Counted from the first letter of the stretch, positions 26,958 through 35,440 are shown. The stretch is DNA of 40,501 nt from an uncultured Spartobacteria bacterium (GCA_903868795.1 CAIPWR010000067.1:1-40501); one strand, 5' to 3'. Made by a program: numbers and translations. Notes: generated by a model not told the origin, from the sequence alone.

Positions 26958-27746
26958 ATGTCTTGGTTTGAAATGATTTCCCTGCTGGCTTCTGCCTGCG
27001 CGGCGGGAATGATCAATGCGGTTGCCGGGGGAGGCACGCTCATTACGTTTCCGATCCTGATCCTCTTCGGCATGAATCCCGTGGAGGCGAATGCCACGAG
27101 CACCCTCTCTCTCGTGATCGGCACCTCGGGTAGTATTTATGGATTCAGGAAGCACCTTGCCGAGGTTAAGCCCTGGCTCACCTCCTTTATCCCTGTGAGT
27201 ATTGCCGGCGGCTTGCTTGGCAGTTTTCTGCTGACATTCGGAAGTGAAAGCTCCTTTGCCCGGATGGTTCCTTATCTGGTGCTCTTTGCCACCGTGCTCT
27301 TTATGATTCAGGGAGTGGTCAGGAGGAGGGTCTCCCATCAACTCATGATGGAGGGAACGGGCTTGCAAGCTGTTCCCTCAGGAAGATGGCACCTGATGAG
27401 TGCCATGGCATTTCAATTTCTGGTTTCCGTCTATGGGGGATACTTTGGGGCCGGAATCGGGATTCTGATGTTGGCGGCGCTCGGATTCCTTGGTTTTTCC
27501 AACATTCATCAAATGAATACGCTCAAAAATGTCCTGGGTTCCCTGATTAATCTGGTTGCTGCGATCTGGTTCACGGTTCATGGATTGATCGACTGGCCGC
27601 GGATGGCGGTGATGACGGTCGGGGCTGTCGCCGGATATTATGTCGGCGCCACCTATTCCCAGAGACTTTCCCAGGAGAAGGTACGTTATCTCATTACGAC
27701 CATTGGTCTGATCATTACCGTCGCGATGTTCTGGAAGTTACGTTAA
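26958..27746 (+). CDS. TauE/SafE-family sulfite or anion exporter
   Basis: This 262-residue inner-membrane protein has about seven to eight hydrophobic helices and the family signature near the start: AGMINAVAGGGTLITFPILI, followed by GMNPVEANATST. A second copy of the motif lies in the C-terminal half (GYFGAGIGILMLAALGFLG, then MNTLKNVLGSLINLVAAI). The repeat is the usual two-fold TauE/SafE layout. The family exports small anions such as sulfite, sulfoacetate or related organosulfur compounds. No sulfur-metabolism gene lies nearby, so the substrate is unknown. It is divergent from the ABC-F gene and convergent with the DUF1361 gene. Confidence 0.92.
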   Translation: MSWFEMISLLASACAAGMINAVAGGGTLITFPILILFGMNPVEANATSTLSLVIGTSGSIYGFRKHLAEVKPWLTSFIPVSIAGGLLGSFLLTFGSESSFARMVPYLVLFATVLFMIQGVVRRRVSHQLMMEGTGLQAVPSGRWHLMSAMAFQFLVSVYGGYFGAGIGILMLAALGFLGFSNIHQMNTLKNVLGSLINLVAAIWFTVHGLIDWPRMAVMTVGAVAGYYVGATYSQRLSQEKVRYLITTIGLIITVAMFWKLR

Positions 27747-27754
27747 GTAACCCC

Positions 27755-28435
27755 TCAGGCAACGGCCTGAGTCTCATGACTCACTAAGAGTCCTGCGATC
27801 AGGCTATTGAACGACTTGATCAGGTAGTAGAGCACGAGAACGGCAACAAAAAAGAGAAGGGTCATCTCTTCCGGTTTCAATGCGAGGGCATCATGAAGAG
27901 ATTGATTCACGAGGCGTTCCGGATCGGTGACAACATTCCAGCTGTTGAGTCTGTCAATGCGCCCAAGATAAATTCCAAAAGCACTGAGTGAAACAATCAG
28001 TAGTTCCAGTGGAATGATGAGCCTGCCTAGGTGATGTCGCCGAAGAGTCTTTTCCCAGAGCATCAACGGAATCACAAAGCACTCCATTCCGATGAGAAAA
28101 TAGAAAAAGTATTCAACGAGAAGGAGACTCATCGCCCAGATCGGTAGAGGTGGCGTGACGCGAACCTTGGCGACGAAATGGATCACATCCGTCAAGACAT
28201 AGGGTGCGTTCGGCAGGAAGAGAATCATGATGCCCAGTAGCGGCCACCAAAACAGCGCAGGAATTCTGCTTTTCTCACGGAAGATTAGCAACGCAATCAC
28301 CAGGGGAATGATCGCAAGCACGAGATCAAGCCCCATATGGAAATTGGGGCGAACGATGGCAACTGCCTGCTCGAATGTCTGCTGCAGCAGAGAGTCGGCT
28401 TTGTGGAGTGGCAAAGGGAAGGAGTCGGGTGTCAT
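27755..28435 (-). CDS. DUF1361 family membrane protein
   Basis: The product is a 226-residue integral membrane protein with about six hydrophobic helices. FLPNAPYVLTDVIHF near residue 85 and GIYLGRIDRLNSWNV near 170 match the conserved segments of DUF1361 proteins, whose function is unknown. The ATG at 28435 is preferred; a TTG two codons earlier is in frame. The gene follows the CHAD gene by 26 bp in the same direction and may belong to the CYTH-homospermidine synthase-CHAD transcript. A 7-bp hairpin (CTCAGGC/GCCTGAG, 27754-27771) overlaps its 3' end. There is no evidence for transport of a particular compound. Confidence 0.85.
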   Translation of the reverse strand: MTPDSFPLPLHKADSLLQQTFEQAVAIVRPNFHMGLDLVLAIIPLVIALLIFREKSRIPALFWWPLLGIMILFLPNAPYVLTDVIHFVAKVRVTPPLPIWAMSLLLVEYFFYFLIGMECFVIPLMLWEKTLRRHHLGRLIIPLELLIVSLSAFGIYLGRIDRLNSWNVVTDPERLVNQSLHDALALKPEEMTLLFFVAVLVLYYLIKSFNSLIAGLLVSHETQAVA

Positions 28436-28461
28436 ACCCAACGAGAGTAATGGCGGAGGTT

Positions 28462-29388
28462 TTAGAGATCCAGGTGTTCCACAAAGGACTTGGGTCTCTG
28501 ATCGTAGAACGCCGTGGCTGACGTCAGTGTAGCCTGTCTCAATTTAGGAAGTTCACTCTCCAGCATCGCAATCAAGCGCTGAGATGCTTTGTTTACTGGG
28601 CCGAGACGGAGTGTTTCAGCAAGAAGGCTGAAATCGCGTTCCTTGCCGGCCAGTTCACCCATCAGGCCGAGTTCTTGGATGAGATCCACTCCCTCCTCAG
28701 GCCAGAATCGCGAGGTGATACGAATCGAGTACCAGAGTTGTTTGACTGTTTTGCGGAAGGTATGAAATTCGTCTTGATCATCGCTGACCTGACAGAGTTC
28801 GAGCAGGGATCTTCCTCTTCGGTAGATGCGTCGGATACGGCGATTTACATCTTTCCCTTGGAGTGGTTCCAGTGGCCAGGCTTTCACTGCTCTGAGAGCC
28901 TCCTCAAGGAATCCCCTTACTCTCGGGATCTGGCGGATATCATTTGCCCGGCGCTGCTTCGCGATATCGGCAAGTCCACTTCTCAGGGAGGAGAAATCCC
29001 CCGGCATTAGCCCATCTGCTTCAAGGATGTGATCCAGTGTCTCGACCTGCACCTCCGAGTCCCTCAAGGGAGCAAGTCGCATCGCCGCATCATGGAGGAG
29101 CTCTGAGATCAGATTCCGGCGAACGCTTCCTAGGGCAGGGGAGGCGAGTTGGATGACAGCGCGTACTTTTTTGATCGATGTCCGTGCCTCATGGACAGGC
29201 TCCGGAGAGACATTGTTCCCGGAAAGTTCGTCGAGGGCCTTTTCAAGGTGGAGCCGTGCGATGGTTTTGAGTTCCTCCCCGATCGGTTCTCCACGCCTGA
29301 GGTGAAAACGCGGTTTCCCCACCTTCAGGAGCGCTGAGACCTTTGAGGAACTCTTCCGCGATCGGGGAGTTTTTTTTACTGAACTCAT
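28462..29388 (-). CDS. CHAD domain protein
   Basis: CHAD domains are helical, rich in conserved His and basic residues, and bind polyphosphate; they often accompany CYTH triphosphatases. Here the domain occupies about residues 40-300 of 308. It shows the expected pattern: EPVHEARTSIKKVRAVIQL, LRDSEVQ, and a second repeat with DEFHTFRKTVKQLWYSI. The first 30 residues are very basic (many Lys, Arg and Ser). There is no signal peptide or membrane segment, so it should be cytoplasmic. The ATG at 29388 is preferred to an upstream alternative at 29418. The gene follows homospermidine synthase by 49 bp, with a CYTH gene further upstream, so the CYTH and CHAD parts are encoded separately but near each other. 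Confidence 0.9.
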   Translation of the reverse strand: MSSVKKTPRSRKSSSKVSALLKVGKPRFHLRRGEPIGEELKTIARLHLEKALDELSGNNVSPEPVHEARTSIKKVRAVIQLASPALGSVRRNLISELLHDAAMRLAPLRDSEVQVETLDHILEADGLMPGDFSSLRSGLADIAKQRRANDIRQIPRVRGFLEEALRAVKAWPLEPLQGKDVNRRIRRIYRRGRSLLELCQVSDDQDEFHTFRKTVKQLWYSIRITSRFWPEEGVDLIQELGLMGELAGKERDFSLLAETLRLGPVNKASQRLIAMLESELPKLRQATLTSATAFYDQRPKSFVEHLDL

Positions 29389-29437
29389 GGTGCGGTTTCC
29401 TTGTCGCGAAACTGCCAAGTTCCCCGGTTGAGGGGAA

Positions 29438-30907
29438 TCAATCCCCGTCGCTGATCAGGAAGTTCTTGAACTGCCAAGGATCCTCATGATCGAGCTTCGG
29501 ATCATTGTATCCCGGGAAGGCGTTTTTGTAATGCTTGAGCGGTGTCCAGTCCGAGGGCAGGGAGAGGAAGTCTCCAAGCCACGGCTTCGCTATGCCGAGC
29601 ACATACTCGTGAGGAAGATCGTCGGGGAGAAGGACTCCCTTGTCGGGATTTTCAATCATGTACATGCAGGCCGCGACGACCGAAATGGCAACCTGGATCG
29701 TCGTCGCATTCTGATGGGGAACGAGGCGGCGTGATTCTTCGATCGACATGTCCGAACCGCACCACCAGGCACCGAGCGGATGCCCCATGAGGAAGGCACC
29801 TAAAATGTCGGCACCGCTGATGATCTCATCCGTCATGATCCGAATACGCGACTGGAGCTGGTAGTCGGTTCCGCGCAGTTCGTGAAGGCTGGCGATCGCC
29901 GAATCGCAAGGGCAGTAGGCGTAGTGGACGGTCGGGCGGTAGATGGTCTTGTCTCCCTCGCGCACCGTGAGTTTCTCAGTGATGCTGAAGGCCTCTCCGT
30001 GGCGGACCACCATGCCGACGATCCGGTGATTAGGCGGCACCCAGCTGTTCACAAAGGTGTTCATCCCCATGCGGGCTAGGCAAATCTGGCTCTGTGTTCC
30101 ATCGGTGTGCTCGATCGCAAAGGGTGGGAGCTCCTTCTCGTGGGTTCCCCAGCCCAGCTCCGCCGTGGTTGTTCCCTCTTCGCGGAATCCTTCGACACTC
30201 CAGGTGTTGACGAACTCGTCGACCTCCTTCGGTTTGTTGGTGATCTGCGTGTCGCGTTCACTGCAATGGATGGCCTTCACCCCGAGTTCGTGTGCCAGGT
30301 GGTTAAAGCTCTGGTTGCGAACATGCGTGCTGATGCGCTCAGCGGCTTCGCCCGTGAATTTCTTCTCCTCAAGGCAGCGGGCCGCAATGTCCAGCAGGCC
30401 CTGCTTGGTGAAGTGACTGATGAGGCCGGGGTTCGCTCCATGCTCAAGGACAGCCGTAGGTCCCGGTTGAGACCAAGCGGCCTTCATCTTACGAAGATTC
30501 ATGTGACGCCAGTAGAGAGTGAGTTCCGTGGGGTGAGCCCCCTTGGAGTGCTCGTAGGGATCCCAGAGTTCTACCGAGGTGTTCACATAGAGGACCCCGT
30601 GATCGTGGCACCAGGAGACGATCTCGCAGCAGTCGATATTCCAGGCGAGATCGATCAGGAGATCCCCCGGTGAGAGATGCTCCCCAAGTACTGATGAGAG
30701 ATTATCCGGGGTGATCCGGATGTTTTGGAAGCGGACTCCCTGAGACGTCCAAGGCTTCAGCTCCTCCTCGTTGGGATCAAAGTCGAGAATCGTGATCTTC
30801 TCGAGAGGCACCTCGAGATGCTTGAGGAGCACAGGAATGGTGCAGCGAGCGACTGCGCCGAAGCCAAGAAAAACGATACGGTTGGTGAAAGGGAGTCTGT
30901 TTTGCAT
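29438..30907 (-). CDS. hss: Homospermidine synthase
   Basis: This NAD-dependent enzyme makes the polyamine sym-homospermidine from two putrescines (or putrescine and spermidine). At 489 residues it has the length of bacterial Hss. The N-terminal Rossmann motif is FLGFGAVARC (about 13-22), with an acidic strand end at ILDFDP. HGANPGLISHF near residue 160 and the GTHEKELPP and ILGAFLMGHPLGAWWCGS regions match the saccharopine dehydrogenase-like fold of the family. The product is a common polyamine in some Verrucomicrobia and alpha-proteobacteria. It lies between CYTH and CHAD genes in the same direction. A promoter candidate precedes it, so it may be transcribed on its own as well as from the CYTH gene. 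Confidence 0.94.
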   Translation of the reverse strand: MQNRLPFTNRIVFLGFGAVARCTIPVLLKHLEVPLEKITILDFDPNEEELKPWTSQGVRFQNIRITPDNLSSVLGEHLSPGDLLIDLAWNIDCCEIVSWCHDHGVLYVNTSVELWDPYEHSKGAHPTELTLYWRHMNLRKMKAAWSQPGPTAVLEHGANPGLISHFTKQGLLDIAARCLEEKKFTGEAAERISTHVRNQSFNHLAHELGVKAIHCSERDTQITNKPKEVDEFVNTWSVEGFREEGTTTAELGWGTHEKELPPFAIEHTDGTQSQICLARMGMNTFVNSWVPPNHRIVGMVVRHGEAFSITEKLTVREGDKTIYRPTVHYAYCPCDSAIASLHELRGTDYQLQSRIRIMTDEIISGADILGAFLMGHPLGAWWCGSDMSIEESRRLVPHQNATTIQVAISVVAACMYMIENPDKGVLLPDDLPHEYVLGIAKPWLGDFLSLPSDWTPLKHYKNAFPGYNDPKLDHEDPWQFKNFLISDGD

Positions 30908-30928
30908 TTTGTTGTCTATTGAATCGTT

Positions 30929-30957
30929 AAAGTAAGCTGTGTTTTCGGAAAGTCCAA
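30929..30957 (-). promoter_or_regulatory. Candidate promoter of homospermidine synthase
   Basis: On the minus strand TTGGAC (30957-30952) and TACTTT (30934-30929) stand 17 bases apart. Transcription would start about 15 bases before the hss ATG at 30907. The -10 box matches the consensus at only three positions. Confidence 0.4.
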
Positions 30958-30979
30958 CGGCATGAGCATGACGATTTCG

Positions 30980-31471
30980 TCATCTGGCTTGGATGCCGTC
31001 TTTCCACTCCCGGTAGGGATGTCGTGAGAGGGAGGAGTTGTAGTAACGGGGATCGCCCGTCACCTCGTCACCCGCCCATTCCGGGATGGGAACGTGCTGC
31101 CCTTCGTCCTTGAGTTCGATTTCAGCGACTGTCAGGCCTTCGTTGTCGCCGTGGAACACATCGACCTCCCAGACATGACCTTCGTGCGGAATGAGGTGAC
31201 GCGTTTTCTCGACGAGTGGTCCGTCGCATAACGGGAGCATGGCTCGTGCATCCTCCATCGGGATGGCATATTCAAATTCCGCACGGGAGATTCCCTGCAC
31301 CTCTCCCTTGATGGTGATATAGGCTTTCGGCCCCGCAATCCGGACGCGTACTGTACGCCCGCGGTCTCTGGAGAGGTATCCCTGCACATAGGGTGTGCCG
31401 ATTACGTCGCCTCGCCATTGATTGTCGGAACCATCCCGAATGAGGAACTTCCGTTCGATTTCAATACCCAT
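30980..31471 (-). CDS. CYTH domain protein (probable inorganic triphosphatase)
   Basis: The ATG at 31471 gives 163 residues, a single CYTH/triphosphate tunnel domain. The ExExK signature is in GIEIERKFLI at residues 2-11. Basic and acidic residues of the eight-strand tunnel follow in YVQGYLSR, RTVRVRIAGPKAYITIKG, EFEYAIP and WEVDVFHG, with EIELKDE near residue 125. Such proteins hydrolyse inorganic triphosphate or, less often, act as class IV adenylate cyclases. The length fits the bacterial NeTuTase-like triphosphatases. It heads the CYTH-hss-CHAD-DUF1361 run. The start of the EamA-like gene lies 115 bp away in the opposite direction. Confidence 0.91.
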   Translation of the reverse strand: MGIEIERKFLIRDGSDNQWRGDVIGTPYVQGYLSRDRGRTVRVRIAGPKAYITIKGEVQGISRAEFEYAIPMEDARAMLPLCDGPLVEKTRHLIPHEGHVWEVDVFHGDNEGLTVAEIELKDEGQHVPIPEWAGDEVTGDPRYYNSSLSRHPYREWKDGIQAR

Positions 31472-31586
31472 ATGGCTAGACTTGCCCCTTTTGGGCAGAA
31501 AAGGCAAGGGGGAGAGGTGTCTTGGCGAGTTACCGTTTGAGGAATGGATGGTTCGGTGCCATCGTTTTCCTTCTTTTATTCATACC

Positions 31587-32024
31587 ATGTGGATTATCTA
31601 CGCCGTTGCTGCCTCCGTCTGCTGGGGCATGAGTTATGCCGCTAGTTCTGAGATCCTAAGAAAGGGGTTCAGTCCCCTGCTTTTTTTCTTTGGCTATTCG
31701 CTCTTCTGCACCTTGGGCGCATCGGCCGCCCTACTCTCCTCAGGAACTCTCCCCAATATCTGGAAGCATGCCGATATCGACCGATCAGACATGGGATGGT
31801 TCCTATTCTCCATCGGCATCGGAGCGCTCGGTGCCTATCTCACTTATGCCGCGATGTCTGCGAAGAACCCCACGCTGGCCTCCCTGATCGAGATCTCCTA
31901 CCCGTTCTTCGTGGTGCTCTTCACCTGGGTCTTCTTCCGTCAGTGCCAGCTCACGTTTACCACCATGATCGGCGGTTTGCTGCTTCTGGCCGGTGTCACC
32001 ATCATCATTCTGGGGGAGCGCTGA
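31587..32024 (+). CDS. Half-size EamA-like membrane protein
   Basis: The ATG at 31587 gives 145 residues with four to five hydrophobic helices and the WGMSYAASSEIL start typical of drug/metabolite transporter (EamA) repeats. The C-terminal half has the usual AMSAKNPTLASLIEISYPFFVVLFTWVFF pattern (given in part) and ends GLLLLAGVTIIILGER. Full EamA transporters have two such repeats (about 300 residues); this is one, so it would have to act as a dimer, as SMR proteins do. It may export a small metabolite. The ORF is open upstream into the CYTH gene, but that part is a shadow. It precedes the amino-acid ABC genes with a strong dyad between them. Confidence 0.8.
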   Translation: MWIIYAVAASVCWGMSYAASSEILRKGFSPLLFFFGYSLFCTLGASAALLSSGTLPNIWKHADIDRSDMGWFLFSIGIGALGAYLTYAAMSAKNPTLASLIEISYPFFVVLFTWVFFRQCQLTFTTMIGGLLLLAGVTIIILGER

Positions 32025-32030
32025 TGCTCT

Positions 32031-32048
32031 TGTGACGGAACCGTCACA
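32031..32048. promoter_or_regulatory. Perfect dyad upstream of the ABC transporter genes
   Basis: TGTGACGG, two bases AA, and CCGTCACA form an 18-base perfect inverted repeat, 7 bases after the EamA-like stop codon and about 60 before glnQ. It resembles a CRP-type site (TGTGA/TCACA) but with eight bases between half-sites instead of six. It may be an operator or an RNA hairpin. No U-tract follows. Confidence 0.5.
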
Positions 32049-32106
32049 TGGCTACTCCCACCTTATTCTGGATTTCGGTATTGGTTTTGGAGCAACATGA
32101 TCGCTC

Positions 32107-32874
32107 ATGTCTGAAGAATCGATTGTTCATGTCAGTGATCTCCGTAAGAGCTTCGGTGATGTCCAGATCCTGAAAGGGGTTGGCTTCGACATGGAGGAAG
32201 GGGATCTGGTCTCCATCATCGGGCCCAGCGGATGCGGGAAGTCGACCCTCCTCCGCTGTCTCAATGCCCTCGAGACTATGGACTCCGGGATCATTTCGAT
32301 GGCCGGCGTAACCTTGAAGCGCTCCGAGGGTGAGACGCGTGTGGATTCGAGATTTCATGATCTCGCCCATGAACTCCGACAGCGCGTCGGCATGGTCTTC
32401 CAGCAGTTTAATCTTTTTCCCAACAAGACCATCCTGGAAAACGTGATGCTGGCTCCGTTGGTGGTGAAGGAGGAGCCACGCGAGGTAGCTGAGGAAAATG
32501 CCCTGCGGCAGCTGGAGAAGGTTGGGTTGGCCGGGTTTGCCAAGCGCTTCCCTGCTCAGCTTTCCGGAGGCCAGCAACAGCGCGCCGCAATCGCCCGCGC
32601 CCTGGCGATGAACCCCAAGGTCATGCTTTACGACGAGCCGACCTCGGCCCTCGATCCGATGCTTGTCGATGAGGTGCTCGCAGTCATGAAGACCCTCGAC
32701 GCCGAGGGGATGACCCAGATCGTCGTGACCCATGAGATCCGCTACGCTCGGGATGCCTCCGACTACATCATCTATATGGAAGCCGGCGAGATCGTGGAGA
32801 TCTCCGATGAGGACGAGATCTTCACCAACCCCAAGGATGAGCGCACCCGTCGCTTCCTGCATCGCTTCCTCTAA
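32107..32874 (+). CDS. Amino-acid ABC transporter ATP-binding protein
   Basis: This cytoplasmic ATPase powers uptake of a polar amino acid. All motifs are in place: Walker A GPSGCGKST (about residues 39-47), Q-loop VFQQFNLFP, signature LSGGQQQRAAIARAL and Walker B LYDEPTSALDP, then the switch His in VTHEIRYA. Length is 255, typical of GlnQ/HisP-type proteins. A short insertion after the first strands (KRSEGETRVDSRFHD) is also seen in some homologues. Its stop codon overlaps the start of the fused permease gene (TAATG), so the two are translationally coupled. The amino acid cannot be read from the ATPase. Confidence 0.95.
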   Translation: MSEESIVHVSDLRKSFGDVQILKGVGFDMEEGDLVSIIGPSGCGKSTLLRCLNALETMDSGIISMAGVTLKRSEGETRVDSRFHDLAHELRQRVGMVFQQFNLFPNKTILENVMLAPLVVKEEPREVAEENALRQLEKVGLAGFAKRFPAQLSGGQQQRAAIARALAMNPKVMLYDEPTSALDPMLVDEVLAVMKTLDAEGMTQIVVTHEIRYARDASDYIIYMEAGEIVEISDEDEIFTNPKDERTRRFLHRFL

Positions 32875-34430
32875 TGAAACCACGGATGAAGACTCGTTTT
32901 TTAGCCCTGCTGTTGTGCCTTGCTCCCTCCCTTCTGGTGGGGGCCGAGAAGCCCGATTCAGCCAATGCTCCGCTTTTACGCTGGGCCTCCCAGATCACCA
33001 GTAATGCTCCTTTTTCCTTCTATGACAGGAACAACAGGCTGACTGGATTTGAGTACGAGATCATCTGTGGAATTGCCCGCCATATGGGGCGTGAGCCCAA
33101 GCTCGTCCAGAACAGCTGGGATGGTCTTATTCCGGGACTTGGGCGCGGACTCTACGATTGCGTGATCTGCGGTATCGAGATCACCGCTGACAAGGGGCAG
33201 GAGGTTCTTTTCAGTAATCCTTATTACACCACCTTCGAGCAGCTTGTGGTGGCCAAGGGAACTCCACCCGTGGAGTCCCTCAATGAACTTTCCGGCCGCA
33301 AGATCGGGACCATCGATCAGACGGCTGCTCTCAAGATGCTTCAGTCCACGCCAAATGTCATCGTCAAGACCTACATCGATGAGGTCCATGCCTATGATGA
33401 TGTGGTGAACGGACGCAATTATGGTGTCCTGCTTGATTTCCCGATCGCGAAGTATTACGCCGCACCGAATCCCAAGCTCGAATTCACGGGTCCTCCTTTC
33501 GGGAAGATCACTTACGGAATCGCGGTCTCCCGAAGCCGTCCCGAACTGGTGCAGCAGATCAATGTGGCACTCAAGGAAATGATCGACTCCGGAGAGATGC
33601 GCGACATCCTTTCCCGTTGGGGGCTCTGGACTCCCGTGATGGCCTCAGCCTACAACCAGTCCTCCGAACCCTCCCTTCCCGATACGGAATACAAGGCCTT
33701 TGCTGCCCAATTTGATGCTCAAAGCGGGATTGTGGCTCGTTTCCAGCGCATCTTGAACTACTGGCCCATCCTCTTGCAGGGCTCGATACTGACGCTTGAG
33801 ATTTCCATCCTCGGCATGGTGATCGCCATCGTTCTGGGCTTCCTGCTTGCACTCATGAGGGTCTACGGCCCCTTTCCCTTCAGGCAGATCTCCACTCTCT
33901 ATATCGAGGTGATCCGTGGAACTCCGCTTCTGATCCAGCTTTTTATCATCTTCTACGGACTTCCGAATATCGGCATCAAACTCCAGCCGTTCATCGCCGG
34001 ACTTCTCGGGTTGGGACTGAACTACGCTGCCTATGAGGCAGAGAACTACCGTGCCGGACTGCTTGCTATTCCCAAGGGACAGATGGAAGCCGCCCGAGCA
34101 CTTGGAATGACGCACCATCAGGGACTCAGGCATGTCATCATTCCACAGGCGTTTCGGCTTGTGCTGCCGCCGGTTACCAATGATTTCATCTCCCTGCTCA
34201 AAGACTCATCCCTTGTATCCGCCGTGACGCTGATCGATCTGACTGGGGCCTACAACCGGATCTCCACTCAGACGTTTGATTATTTCGGCACGGGTATCAC
34301 GGTTGCGGCTCTTTACCTCTTGATCGGACTCCCGTTTGTGCGATTGGCAGGGATGATGGAATCGCGACTCACAACCGACAAGCGCACCCCCGAACAGAAA
34401 CCTTCGTTCTGGCTCGGGCTTGGCGCCTGA
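32874..34430 (+). CDS. Fused amino-acid binding protein and ABC permease
   Basis: One 518-residue protein holds both the solute-binding domain and the permease. A signal sequence (residues 5-24) leads into a type II binding domain (about 35-270): NAPFSFYDRNNRLTGFEYEI in part, GLIPGLGRGLYD, YGIAVS. A short linker (about 270-300) joins a permease of the HisM/GlnP type, with about five helices from 305 on. The ABC-ATPase contact (EAA) loop reads EAARALGMTHHQGLRHVIIPQA. Such fusions keep the binding domain tethered to the membrane. The substrate is probably a polar or acidic amino acid; it cannot be fixed from sequence alone. Its ATPase is encoded just upstream. Confidence 0.93.
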   Translation: MKPRMKTRFLALLLCLAPSLLVGAEKPDSANAPLLRWASQITSNAPFSFYDRNNRLTGFEYEIICGIARHMGREPKLVQNSWDGLIPGLGRGLYDCVICGIEITADKGQEVLFSNPYYTTFEQLVVAKGTPPVESLNELSGRKIGTIDQTAALKMLQSTPNVIVKTYIDEVHAYDDVVNGRNYGVLLDFPIAKYYAAPNPKLEFTGPPFGKITYGIAVSRSRPELVQQINVALKEMIDSGEMRDILSRWGLWTPVMASAYNQSSEPSLPDTEYKAFAAQFDAQSGIVARFQRILNYWPILLQGSILTLEISILGMVIAIVLGFLLALMRVYGPFPFRQISTLYIEVIRGTPLLIQLFIIFYGLPNIGIKLQPFIAGLLGLGLNYAAYEAENYRAGLLAIPKGQMEAARALGMTHHQGLRHVIIPQAFRLVLPPVTNDFISLLKDSSLVSAVTLIDLTGAYNRISTQTFDYFGTGITVAALYLLIGLPFVRLAGMMESRLTTDKRTPEQKPSFWLGLGA

Positions 34431-34431
34431 T

Positions 34432-35427
34432 ATGTCTTCCAAAGATCAGTTGCCGGTCTGGAGTAGGCGGGACTTCGTTACAGGACTCGGTGCTTTCTTT
34501 GCCTCACAGATTCTGCTGCCAAAGGCTCTCAGTGGAGTGGAGCTTCCGTCCGGATTAAAGCCGATTCGACTCGGCTTTCTCACGGACTGCCATGCCATGG
34601 ATGAGCATGATGCCCCGGCATGGCTGGATCGAACGGCGGAACTAATGAATTCCCTTAAACCGGATCTCATCATCGGAGGAGGTGATTTTGTTCACGGGGG
34701 ATTTCAGTCACCTGGAAAGGAGATGGAGCATCGTTGGGGGCTGGCTGACACCTTCCTTAAGAAACTTAAGACAAGACTAGAGCCGCTGATCGGCAATCAT
34801 GACTTCTACGAACCACTCTTGGCTGACAAAACCCCTTCACCGGGAGATCCCCGCTGGAGATGGCGTCAGTATTTTGGATTAGAGCATACCTATCGCTCCT
34901 TTCCTTGGAATGGGTACCGATTTCTCATGCTCGACTCGGTCAAGGTGGTCGGTGGCAAGGAGCCTTATCAGGGATGGATTGATGAGGAGCAGTTGGCCTG
35001 GCTCGAGCATGAGTTAGCGACCATGCCGCTCAACGAGCCGATCATCCTCTGCACACATATTCCTTTTCACACGTTGGTTTCCGGAGCCTTAGGGGGGCTT
35101 GTTGGCCCCTCGCCGGGACGGGTTAGTGTTCTGAATGCGAACCTAGTGATGGAAAAACTTCGCAATCGTCCCGTCGCGGCAATCCTCCAAGGGCATGTCC
35201 ACATGAATGAGCGCCTGGAGTTGAACGGCGTTCCCTGCATCACCGGAGGCGCTGTTTGCGGAAAGTGGTGGCAGGGCCCGAATATGAATACCTATCCGGG
35301 TGTTGGAGTCATTGAGATCATGCCTATTGATTCTCAACTCCAAAAAGGGGGCACGAGTCAGAATGTTGTTTGGTCTTATAGCAATACTCCGGTTCCCGAG
35401 AGAGTTGCTACCAAGGTAACCATGTAG
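34432..35427 (+). CDS. Tat-exported calcineurin-like metallophosphoesterase
   Basis: The ATG at 34432, one base after the transporter stop, gives 331 residues. The N-terminus has a twin-arginine signal (SRRDFVTGLGAFF, then a hydrophobic stretch to SQILLPKAL), so the folded enzyme should be exported to the periplasm. The metallophosphoesterase motifs are present: the first metal site reads TDCH (usual DxH), then GGGDFVHGG (GDxx), GNHDFY, CTHIPFH and GHVHMNE. A di-metal centre is expected. It probably hydrolyses a phosphodiester or phosphomonoester in the periplasm. Position suggests it may release a nutrient taken up by the transporter upstream, an inference only. Confidence 0.92.
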   Translation: MSSKDQLPVWSRRDFVTGLGAFFASQILLPKALSGVELPSGLKPIRLGFLTDCHAMDEHDAPAWLDRTAELMNSLKPDLIIGGGDFVHGGFQSPGKEMEHRWGLADTFLKKLKTRLEPLIGNHDFYEPLLADKTPSPGDPRWRWRQYFGLEHTYRSFPWNGYRFLMLDSVKVVGGKEPYQGWIDEEQLAWLEHELATMPLNEPIILCTHIPFHTLVSGALGGLVGPSPGRVSVLNANLVMEKLRNRPVAAILQGHVHMNERLELNGVPCITGGAVCGKWWQGPNMNTYPGVGVIEIMPIDSQLQKGGTSQNVVWSYSNTPVPERVATKVTM

Positions 35428-35431
35428 CAAC
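35404..35431. terminator. Hairpin between convergent genes
   Basis: GTTGCTAC and GTAGCAAC form a perfect 8-bp inverted repeat with a 12-base loop that spans the phosphoesterase stop codon. A second small hairpin, GTTTG/CAAAC, follows directly. No clear U-tract is present; a role in ending both transcripts is possible. Confidence 0.35.
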
Positions 35432-35440
35432 CTCGTTTGT

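Noticed and set aside
32044-32883. A 279-codon minus-strand frame opposite the ABC ATPase gene
   Set aside because: The plus-strand gene carries all ABC motifs; the minus frame has none.
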